Positions 56,452 through 64,000 of a stretch of 64,000 bases of DNA are shown here, in pieces (position 1 is the first letter of the stretch; each line of letters begins with the position of its first letter). Under the pieces are notes generated by a model. The model searched no databases and was not told the origin of the DNA. It saw only the letters and a program-made list of their open reading frames with translations. Position numbers and translations under genes: made by a program. Source of the DNA: Astropecten irregularis (Eukaryota; Echinodermata; Asteroidea; Paxillosida; Astropectinidae); the NCBI GenBank assembly GCA_963971285.1, contig OZ020255.1:8824931-8888930 (forward strand), given 5' to 3'.

Positions 56452-57098
56452 AGGTACAGTACAGGATTGGTAACATACCCAAACAAAAATGTTCACAGAT
56501 TTACCTATAACTTTCAGGGTATGAAGATGGTATGGTGGCGCAGGAGGGACATCGCACATCACAAATATCTGCAAACATATTTGTGATGTACGGCAGTCGT
56601 ACATCACAAATATCTGCAAACATATTTGTGATGTACGATATTTGCAAATATTTGTGATGTGCGATGTTTGCACATCACAAATATTTGCAAACATCGTACA
56701 TCGTAAATATGTTTGCAGATATTTGTGATGTACGACTGTCGTACATCACAAATATGTTTGCAGATATTTGTGATGTGCGATGTCCCTCCTGCGCCACCAT
56801 AAGATGGTGCTGGTACGGTAGAAACATACCGTAAAAATATTTCCGCCTGAAATGGTGTATTTTATTTATCCAGAAATTAACGAAAAAAAGACCGAAAACG
56901 GTTTTGATCTCGGGGTAAGATCAAAAACAATCTTTATGTTTTATAAGAACCGTTAACTCTGGTTTTCGCTATTTTCTCGTGACTCATATAATTATGTCCA
57001 GATAAGCTCAAATGTTCACAGGCTTGATTTCATGTATGTACTTGATAAACAAAGTGTGACTGATGTTCTGTAACTTTTACCAATCATATATTATACCT
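56452..57098. mobile_element. TTAA-flanked ~350-bp element, interrupted by the palindromic element
   Basis: Flanked by TTAA at 56448-56451 and 57099-57102. Starts AGGTACAGTACAGGATTGGT and ends ...CATATATTATACCT. It shares with the 6.6, 39.5, 48.8 and 61.0 kb copies the blocks CAGATTTACGTATAAC, CCGCCTGAAAT, TATTTATCCAGAAATTA and TTTTCTCGTGACTCA. TTAA duplications are typical of piggyBac and Kolobok transposons; the copy is non-coding. Confidence 0.8.
56532..56800. mobile_element. 269-bp near-perfect palindromic element with 8-bp target duplication
   Basis: Begins ATGGTGGCGCAGGAGGGACA and ends with its reverse complement. The inside is built from repeated self-complementary modules (ATCACAAATATxTGCAAACATATTTGTGAT), so the whole folds as one long hairpin and each module also folds alone. 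It is flanked by the direct repeat AAGATGGT (56524-56531 and 56801-56808). Removing the element and one copy restores the sequence seen in sister repeats (GAAGATGGTGCTGGTAGAAAC). An 8-bp duplication suits a hAT- or Merlin-type transposase, but no coding part is present. Confidence 0.85.
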
Positions 57099-57526
57099 TT
57101 AACAAGCATGGGACCTCGACTACACACGAGGAAACTTAATGGCCCATTAAAAAAAATACTAACTTCAGCCCGAGCGAAAAAAAATAATAATTTATACAAA
57201 TCTAAAACTAAATACGGTGGCGGAAATGGCAGGAGTATTTATTATCTAGGCCCAACACACAGGAAACTACAGACGGAAATTGCATTAAGGACCCAACTTA
57301 TTAAAATTCGTCGCTACAATTTATTTTGAATGAACTTGAACCTTATTTTGTTTAGCCAAGGATTTTTCTGCTTACGCAAATTTTGGCGCTTAAGCAACTC
57401 TGTGAAACTGCCACCATCTCTAATTCCGAGTTAACAATTAAAACGTTTCTTCGCTTAAACAATAATGTACACTACTTTTTTATTTTTAAATAAATTCAGG
57501 TGTGAACGCGCGCAAAGTCGCTCGCA

Positions 57527-57970
57527 AAAACGCAAACCGTTTGGCCTGTGGGCCTCGAAATTCTGAAATTGCGCAAAAACGCAAACCGTTTGGCCTGTGG
57601 GCCTCGAAATTCTGAAATTGCGCAAAAACGCAAACCGTTTGGCCTGTTTTCTCGAAATTCTGAAATTGCGCAAAAACGCAAACCGTTTGGCCTGTTTTTT
57701 CGAAATTCTGAAATTGCGCAAAAACGCAAACCGTTTGGCCTGTTCCCTCGAAATTCAAGTGAAATTGCGCAAAAACGCAAACCGTTTGGCCTGTTCCCTC
57801 GAAATTCTGAAATTGAGCAAAAACGCAAACCGTTTTGCCAGTTCCCTCGAAAATCTAAAATTGCGCAAAAACGCAAACCGTTTGGCCTGTTCCCTCGAAA
57901 CTAAGTTCTGAAATTGCGCAAAAATGCAAACCGTTTGGCCTGTTCCCTCGAAATTCTGAAATTGTTTTTT
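57527..57970. repeat. ~49-bp minisatellite, 9 units
   Basis: Unit: TTGCGCAAAAACGCAAACCG, TTTGGCCTGTTCCCTCG, AAATTCTGAAA. The two leftmost units have GTGGGCC in place of TTCCC. Ends at a T run (57965). The period is not a multiple of 3 throughout, and the apparent frames are artefacts. Confidence 0.9.
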
Positions 57971-59394
57971 TTTTTTTATTATGTGCAGATTGAAAATATT
58001 TCATTAAGATGATTCAAAAATGAATATTCTATTCGGAAGATGAAAATGACAGAGTTATGAATGATACACACGCGCTATTTCACGAAGTTGCGCGAGTCAA
58101 TCCATTTTGTCACCTTCTTTGTATACCCATTGGAAAAGATAACACCAATTCTAGACAGAAAACGGGTACCAGACTATTTTGAATCCAAGCCTCGGTTTGA
58201 TTGCACTTCTTCGAATGTACGGATGGGTGTAGCGTGAATAAAAAAAGGTCTATACCCTTTGGACGGCTACGTCAATATAATTTGTTTTAATCATTCAAAT
58301 GTTTCGTAAATCAGTGACGGATACAGTAACCTTGCAAAGAAAGCTTATAGTCTGGAAATCCAGGCGTTATACATCATGATTGAAGAGCGACCACCCCCCC
58401 CCCCCAACAAACAAAAAAAAAGAAGAAGAAAAATAAATAAATAAATAAAATAAAATGAAATGAAACTATTCCAGCTTGTAAACAAAATGTAATAAGACGC
58501 GCGTAATAATGGTGCATGGGCTTTACAATTCCGAGAGCAGATGTCATTAAAATAGCTTACATTTTTAGCGGCTTTGTAAAGAAAAAATCATAATTGAATT
58601 TAAAATTCAACAACAAAACCATAAGAAATTCCCTTTATTCGAATTTGAAAATATCAGCATTTTTTTCTATGTGCAAATCAACATCTTGCTTGTAGGTCTA
58701 AAATAAAATTGCAAATTTTCCGTTTTTTCGGAATTTACAACATCACATGCGATATAACAAGTGTACATGTATTAGAAATTAATGCGAAATGGTAAATGAG
58801 GATAATGTTATATTGGTGTGCTTTGCAACGCACAGTACAAAATATAATCCTCCTTTTGTGGGAAAGAAGAAGTTAGGTTTTATTTTTACCACAGGGATTT
58901 AGGAAAATGCTTTCTAAATCCACCTTTATAATCTCTTTCCAATTTTAAAAAGGCAGCATTATTTTGTTGTGTGGCTTGAAAGATACGTTTTGTTACTTAT
59001 TAGTACCTTATATAGCTTGGTTACAAAATAATCCCGCCATGCATGCAGGTGTAGGCCACATAGATCATGCAGGTAATTGAACATTGAAGTAGCGACTACT
59101 ATCATGTTATTAAAAATATCACCAAAATATCGGATTTTGATAAACTTGCTACTAGGAGAATAATGATATTTTAGAATTATATAATGGTGGTTTTATCATT
59201 ATTATAGCCTATTTTTACATTTTCATTATCATATTTTGGCAAATACCTTGTTGCATATTAAGTATGACATCGTAGCTATAGATAATAATGATAACGTCAT
59301 CTCATTATTTTGCTGTTGTTGTTGCTGTTGTTGTTGTACTGTTTTATCATCGGAATAAAATGTTTTTAATTCCACTGATCTTGTGAATTATTTT
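57971..59394. other. Intron-like AT-rich DNA, no repeats of note
   Basis: Long AT-rich unique stretch with a C run (58395-58405), (AAAT)n near 58430 and (GTT)n near 59312-59336. If the 56.2-kb exon is right, this is intron. Confidence 0.45.
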
Positions 59395-59500
59395 GTCATT
59401 GAAAGGCGAGCAGAGAAAATTTACAGGAGCAGGATCTGAACCTAACACCCCGGAATATTGATGCCGTATCGGCGGTCTAACATCTTACCAATCCAGCCTT
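59395..59500 (-). repeat. tRNA-derived SINE copy (inverted)
   Basis: On the - strand it reads GGCTGGATTGGTAAGATG (A-box-like) and, about 45 bases on, GGTTCAGATCC (B box, + coordinates 59432-59442), then CTGCTCC and a tail ending CTTTCAATGAC. Spacing and boxes fit a tRNA-derived RNA polymerase III promoter. No full cloverleaf can be drawn, so this is not a working tRNA gene. Confidence 0.6.
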
Positions 59501-59549
59501 ATTTGGGTATCTTTTGTTCCTTTAAATAATGTCCATTTAAAATTGTACG

Positions 59550-59640
59550 GTGTTCAGGAGGTCGCCGGTTCGAATCCCGCTCCAGTCAAGTTTTTTTTGT
59601 TTACTTTTCAATGACTTTAATTTCAGTCAGTTTCCCTTGT
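59550..59640 (+). repeat. tRNA-derived SINE fragment, B box and tail
   Basis: It has a perfect B box GGTTCGAATCC (59567-59577) preceded by GAGGTCGCC and followed by CGCTCCAGTCAAG, a T run and TTTTCAATGACTTTAATTTCAG. The tail aligns with that of the inverted copy 60 bp to the left. No A box is visible, so the 5' part is missing. The two copies sit head to head. Confidence 0.6.
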
Positions 59641-60074
59641 GGTTATTTAATGATCATTTAAAATGTTCTTCTTTTTCGCCCCAGATAATTCCAATCTTTC
59701 AAATCATTAGAATAAACTATTTAATATTATGCTACCAATGAATAGACTGATATGCAGGGGTTAAATGCTGCCCTCTATCGGCAACTTTATCCACAACTTC
59801 GCCCCAAACCTTTGCCCCACCTTTGAAAAAGAACATAGAGCTATAATGATTAATGGTAATGGTTTGCAATTCAAACGTCTTGAAACACGGCGACGCATGA
59901 GTAGCATGGCCCAGTTCTCTGGGAAATCTCAAGAATTAATTACCGTCTAGGGGCTTCATAAAATACGACCCTTGTTTGGCCGGTAATAGAATTTGCTTTG
60001 AAAACAAGACGAAGTATGCCTTTTTTTTTTTTTTTTAATTTAGGCCTATAATTCTCAGGAAACGAAGGCTATTG

Positions 60075-60700
60075 CCTTGATGCCCCTGCAGTATATACCC
60101 AATCCATTGGTGTCCAATCCAATGGTGTCTTTGCATAAAATGGTGCCCTATTGGTGCCACTATAGGCCTATAGGTAGATATTGTCTGGGTGCCCACATTG
60201 TCATTGCCTTGCTGCCCCTGGACAATGTCTTGGTGGCCCTGGGCATTGTCGTGCTGCCCCTGGACAATGTCTTGGTGGCCCTGGGCATTGTCGTGCTGCC
60301 TCTGGACAATGTCTTGGTGGCCCTGGGCATTGTCGTGCTGCCCCTGGTAATTGTCTTGGTGCCCATGGTAATTGCCTCGGTGCCCAAGCACGGTCATTGC
60401 CTTGCTGCCCCTGGTCATTGCCTTGCTGCCTCCCCATGATCATTGCCTTGGTGTCCTGGTCATTGCTTTGGAGCCCCTAGTCATTGCATTGCTGCCCCTG
60501 GTCATTGCCTCGGTGCCCCTGCATGGTCATTGTCTTGCTGTTCCTGGTCATTGCAAAGCCTTGGTGCCCCAGGTCATTGCCTTGGTGCCCCTGGCCATTG
60601 CCTTATTGCCCTTGGTCACTGCCTCGGTGCCCCTGGTCACTACCTTGCTGCCCCGCCATGGTCATTGCCTTGCTGCCCCTGGTCACTGCCTGGACCCCAT
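60075..60700. repeat. 21/42-bp minisatellite, reverse orientation of the 37.8-kb word
   Basis: Units GCCCCTGGTCATTGCCTTGG(T), the reverse complement of the 37.8-kb unit, with a block of 42-bp doublets (GCCCCTGGACAATGTCTTGG / TGGCCCTGGGCATTGTCGTG) at 60220-60350. Lies in the proposed long intron. Confidence 0.9.
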
Positions 60701-60985
60701 CAACAGGATATACAGCTTTGACAATTTGACAATAATGGAGGTTCCCTTTAAGATAGAAAAACCCAAATCTTCAGTAAGTTACCGTCGTCATAAAGAAATA
60801 TCTGAAATGTCTGCATGTGTGCTCTCCCAGTCTACAGTATTCCAGACCTGGGTGATCTTTGGCCCCTATAACTGCTGGCTTCAAACAGGAGAGGGGAAAC
60901 ATTCCATTGTTTTGGCCGTTGCTATTGTTCCATGGGGTTATCACCTGACCTGCCGATTATCCCTTGGCAGAGAAACAATTTTTAA

Positions 60986-61349
60986 AGGTACGGTACAGGA
61001 TTGGTATAACATACCCAAACATAAATGTTCACAGATTTACGTATGAACTTTCAGGGTATAAAGATAATGCTGGTAGAAGCATACCGTCAAAATAGTTCCG
61101 TCTGAAATGTTGTATTTATCCAGAAATTAGTCAAACAGAGACCAAAAAACAGTTTTGATATCGGGGTAAGATCAAAACCATTCTTTTTTAAGTTGTATAA
61201 GAAAAGTTGATTTTCGCTATTTTCTCGTGACTCAGATGTCCGCTTGAGCTTAAAATGTGCACAGGTTTATCATTTCATGTACATGCTTGATCAGACACAC
61301 CGAAGCGTGAGTGCTATTCTGTGACCTTTACCATTCATGTATTACAACT
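60986..61349. mobile_element. TTAA-family element, complete copy
   Basis: TTAA at 60982-60985 and 61350-61353; starts AGGTACGGTACAGGATTGGT. It has the same internal order as the 56.4-kb copy without the palindromic insert. It lies inside the proposed long intron of the integrase-core gene. Confidence 0.85.
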
Positions 61350-61522
61350 TTAAGCCTCCTTTGTTTCCGATAATGATGTATTTTCCTTCAAAATATGTTT
61401 TAGCAGCACTATGTATAACAATTCCCAACGTATTCTCGAAGCTCACTGAAATGTTGAGCTGCACGAATGATATTGAGCTGATCATAAACATAGTGCCTAC
61501 TATGGTGTTCCATTTGTGCCGT

Positions 61523-61866
61523 TAACGCGTCGCATTTTTTTTTTGCGTCGCATTTTTTTTTTCTGCGGCGCATTTTTTTTTTTGCGGCGCATTTTTTTTT
61601 TAGCGGCGCATTTTTTTTTTGCGGCGCATTTTTTTTTTTGGCGGCGCATTTTTTTTTTTGCGGCGCATTTTTTTTTTAGCGGCGCATTTTTTTTTTTGCG
61701 GCGCATTTTTTTTTTAGCGGCGCATTTTTTTTTTAGCGGCGCATTTTTTTTTTTGGCGGCGCATTTTTTTTTTTGCGGCGCATTTTTTTTTTAGCGGCGC
61801 ATTTTTTTTTTAGCGGCGCATTTTTTTTTTTGCGGCGCATTTTTTTTTTGCGGCGCATTTTTTAGG
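61523..61866. repeat. ~18-bp minisatellite GCGGCGCA(T)9-11, about 18 units
   Basis: A strict GCGGCGCA motif alternates with T runs of 9-11, with linker bases A, G or none. The leftmost two units read GCGTCGCA. It ends 410 bp upstream of the first confirmed integrase-core exon. Confidence 0.9.
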
Positions 61867-62291
61867 CGTCATCAATCCACGTGACTATCACATGACCAGT
61901 AAGTTGACCTTTGACCGCCACACGTACATGCACATGCACATCGCATATCGTACCGGCATAATATGGGCATACACCTTTCAGGTTTGACATAATCATGACA
62001 GAAATGTATACGTTACTTCATCCACGATGCACGCGGAACAACTGCGACAATATCCTTTTTATCAAGTCTAGATTGGTTATGTATTGTGGATACCTTGTGG
62101 GCATTGATTGGCATGGGTTTGTACTCATTACTGATGATATCCATGAAGAACTATTTGTTTGACGTCCGTGTATTTTCAAAGTGACTTTTATAATTAAGCA
62201 TACCACACACCGGTTCCCTATCATGTGGGTGTACATGTACGTACGGTCACTGTCATGACTGTGTTGCATCCTTAACATTTCCCACCACGAG

Positions 62292-62379
62292 ATCACTTGG
62301 TACGCCATTACTTTGAAGCAGGCTACAACTATGATGAACTTCGTTCTATTTTGGTCCTTCGACACAGTATAAGCATCAG
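62292..62379 (+). CDS. Integrase-core gene, exon with HYFEAGYNYDEL helix
   Basis: Reads NHLVRHYFEAGYNYDEL... if the preceding exon supplies one base. An in-frame TAA at 62273-62275 limits it on the left, and the only AG between that stop and the conserved HYF is at 62290-62291 (GAG, a weaker acceptor, but with a branch-like CTTAAC upstream), so the exon should start at 62292 in phase 1. The donor is AG|GTAGGA at 62380. No ATG lies in frame, so an upstream exon is needed. Confidence 0.75.
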
Positions 62380-64000
62380 GTAGGATACTTGATTCATTAT
62401 TTAGTAAACATGGATTATTGGATGGTGTGAAGTCAGGCCTAAATAACATCCTATTTTGTATGCTGAAACTTCAAAAGAGAAGGAAAAAACAGCATGCATA
62501 CGACACGTACGAAAAAATAATTTTGTTTCCAAACTGTGAGCAAGTAGAATTATTTTGAGTTTCATGTTTCTTTCTACTCGCACATTTTTAAGATTTATAA
62601 TAACTTTATGCCATTCGTGTTATGCCAGCCTCAGAACGCTGCACCGCATTCTTCGCAGATTGAATCTTCGTAGAAACAGCCCAGATGACTTGACAATAAA
62701 CAGGTTTCTAATGAGCTTGGAGGTAAGCTAAATGTAATGTCCCATGTTTAGAAAATGGCAATGAGTGGAGAGACATACTTTTGCACAGTTGTACATTTTT
62801 GTTTCTTGTTCTCTTGAATCTTGGTGAATAATAGTAAATAATAATGGTAATGATGAAAAAAACCGAGGATGGGACCGTTGGGAGACTTTCCCTTAGGGTC
62901 GTGCACAAACTTTACTAACCTATTTCCCCCAAACCAATGAACTTGAAATTGACATATTTTTCATTGAGAGCATTCTCTGTCTTCTATTAAAATATGGACA
63001 GTAAAAAATATGTATTTAAAAGGTAGCTGGTACCTTAGGGAGACATCGAAATTTAAGTCTCCCTATAAGTCCCCATGTCTCCCTAATACTATAGTTTACC
63101 CCATTTGTAATTAATATAATGATAATGATAATAATGTTGCATATCTCACATTGTGGATACTAACTCATTTCAACATTTAACCGAGTTACACAAATTGTAC
63201 TCGAGGAAAGTAAGGATCGAATCTGTATCATTTTGGTACACTAAGTAGAAAGTTCATGGCTGTAGAGGTTTTTTAGCGTACAATGTTCCCTCATTGGATA
63301 TCCTTCCTCTTTAATCATCAAACACAGTGCAGGTCCGCTGAAGTCCTTATGCAGGTGAACTATACTAGTATGAAAAACATAAAATTCTGTGTTATGGATG
63401 TACTTAACGAATTATGCTTATACAGAATGAACTACAAGGCAGTGGACACAACCTGGGGTGCCGAGCCATGGCAAGAAGGATGTTATCCCGGTACAATATA
63501 AATATTCCAAGGTATGTGTAATAATACAATGAGTCTCTTTTACCTGGTTCAGTGTCACTGGTTGTTTAACTTGTGGATTGAGTCATTCCTAATTATTTTA
63601 CTTGGAATCAAGGTACTAATTGTGAGATATTTTATTTTAAGGAGCATCGTTCTTGAAGGGCAACGCTTGTTAGACCCTCTTGGGGTGGAACTACGGCGAA
63701 GGCACAGACTGAGGAGAAGATCATATGTCAATAAAGGGCCGAACTATGCAATTCATGTTGACCAGCATGACAAACTCAAGGTGTATGGTTTTGCTGTGCA
63801 CGGTGCTATAGATGGGTAAGGGCACAGTCAGAAGTGACTTCACAGTTGTTAGACAACCTGATTAACTTGATTTGTAATGATCTATTGCGTTTGTCAAATT
63901 GCCCTGCAGCAGCAACTTTTACCTATAGATCACGTTAGAAAACCTCATTAACCCTTATTATTGCAAATCGTTTTGTTTGTAGTTTTTCAAGGAGAATTTT
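62292..64000 (+). CDS. Integrase-core-domain gene, 5' part of the coding region (four exons visible, runs off the window)
   Basis: Exons 62292-62379, 62629-62722, 63426-63511, 63642-63815 and the first 18 bases of a fifth (63983-64000). All joins use GT-AG with matching phases (2, 0, 2, 2), and none of the exons is a long open frame alone. Joined, they give an N-terminal helix-turn-helix-like region (HYFEAGYNYDEL ... SLRTLHRILRRLNL), a linker with ELQGSGHNLGCRAM, then LLDPLGVELRRRHRLRRR and the start of an integrase core, GPNYAIHVDQHDKLKVYGF followed by IDGFSRRI. The layout matches the invertebrate and fish proteins usually named integrase core domain-containing protein, which derive from a DDE transposase/integrase. 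The Asp of HVD is the expected first catalytic acid; the later D and E would lie beyond 64000. The family usually has an aromatic two residues before the His (Ile here), so activity is uncertain. An intact multi-intron frame suggests a host-retained or recently active gene. Whether it is domesticated is inference. Confidence 0.87.
62629..62722 (+). CDS. Integrase-core gene, exon with RTLHRILRRLNL helix
   Basis: The acceptor is CCAG at 62625-62628 and the donor GAG|GTAAGCT at 62723. The first base completes the Ser codon begun by the previous exon (AG+C), giving ISIS-LRTLHRILRRLNLRR, the second helix of the helix-turn-helix-like N-terminus. It ends in phase 0 after FLMSLE. Confidence 0.85.
63426..63511 (+). 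CDS. Integrase-core gene, exon with ELQGSGHNLGCRAM
   Basis: The acceptor is ATACAG at 63420-63425 and the donor AAG|GTATGTG at 63512. Read in phase 0 it gives NELQGSGHNLGCRAMARRML and then SRYNINIP. The ELxGSGxxxGxRxM motif is the family's usual linker between the helical N-terminus and the basic region. A different frame of the same bases is open longer but has no family resemblance. Confidence 0.85.
63642..63815 (+). CDS. Integrase-core gene, exon with basic linker and first catalytic Asp
   Basis: The acceptor TTTTATTTTAAG ends at 63641 and the donor GG|GTAAGG is at 63816. The first base completes the Arg codon AG+G. It encodes LLDPLGVELRRRHRLRRR, then GPNYAIHVDQHDKLKVYGF and AVHGAIDG, the beginning of the integrase core. 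The next exon (63983) supplies T to finish Gly and continues FSRRI, exactly as the family predicts, which confirms the intron 63816-63982. Confidence 0.9.
63983..64000 (+). CDS. Integrase-core gene, start of next exon (cut by the window edge)
   Basis: After a T-rich tract and TTTGTAG acceptor (63976-63982), the 18 bases read (G)-F-S-R-R-I, continuing the IDG of the previous exon to IDGFSRRI. The remaining catalytic residues should follow outside the window. Confidence 0.8.

Noticed and set aside
56137..56694. 185-codon - strand frame
   Set aside because: Half of it is the 269-bp palindromic transposon, whose inverted modules keep frames open by chance.
57455..57911. Overlapping frames of 88-126 codons, and a CRISPR-like appearance
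   Set aside because: A head-to-tail 49-bp minisatellite without unique spacers in an animal genome; frames exist on both strands.
59567..59577. tRNA gene at the perfect B box GGTTCGAATCC
   Set aside because: No A box, anticodon arm or acceptor pairing upstream; the tail matches the neighbouring SINE instead.
60035..61046. Open frames of 120-224 codons over the 60-kb array
   Set aside because: Minisatellite artefact continuing into a TTAA element.
63283..63501. 72-codon + frame as the coding frame of this region
   Set aside because: Frame differs from that of the family motif; the exon 63426-63511 in the other frame matches the integrase-core linker and both splice phases.

Overview
This is a stretch of animal nuclear genome, not bacterial or viral. 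It has canonical GT-AG introns, almost no long open frames outside simple repeats, many small inverted-repeat transposons, tRNA-derived SINE pieces, minisatellites and a very strong excess of the palindromic words TACATG / GTACATGTAC. The repeat style (240-bp elements starting GGGGCCAATTTCATA, 140-bp hairpins ending in ...GAAATCGACCCC, TACATG hexamer tracts) is what I associate with marine deuterostome invertebrates, most likely an echinoderm such as a sea star. That placement is from memory of repeat style and is not proven by a gene.

The only gene I can assemble with confidence is at the right edge on the + strand (62292 to beyond 64000). It is an intron-split gene for a protein of the integrase-core-domain family: helix-turn-helix-like N-terminus, an RRxxRLRRR linker, then the start of an RNase H-like DDE integrase core. 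Four exon-exon joins inside the window agree in splice signal, reading phase and protein family. A candidate first coding exon lies 6 kb upstream at 56192-56249. It ends in the phase needed by the next exon and sits beside a CCAAT/CACGTG promoter-like patch. The same patch may also fire leftward, because a perfect AAG|GTAAGT donor faces the other way at 55849/55848.

The remaining ~56 kb is a gene-poor repeat mosaic. Recognisable families are: TTAA-flanked elements of ~350 bp (about nine copies); a group of four small families that share GGGYC...ATTTC ends and duplicate a CAG or CTG target; fold-back elements with GATCCTGCTAGGATCGAAACGT-type stems; a 269-bp near-perfect palindrome with an 8-bp target duplication; TAACCCT-ended repeats; a Tigger/pogo-like TA element; and others. 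Several are nested so cleanly that the empty target can be read from another copy. Three far-apart minisatellites (37.8, 46.5-47.5 and 60.1-60.7 kb) are built from the same 21-bp word.

Between the repeats lie islands of ordinary-looking unique sequence (about 19.6-20.6, 22.4-23.2, 24.8-26.1, 32-33, 33.9-34.9, 35.5-36.0, 36.9-37.3, 38.1-39.1 and 41.0-42.0 kb). Some carry MEF2-type A/T boxes in GC-rich surroundings, twice as inverted pairs spaced near whole helical turns. These are the best candidates for cis-regulatory DNA of a gene outside the window. One short, stop-interrupted reverse transcriptase fragment (23243-23365) is the only autonomous-retrotransposon coding trace I found.
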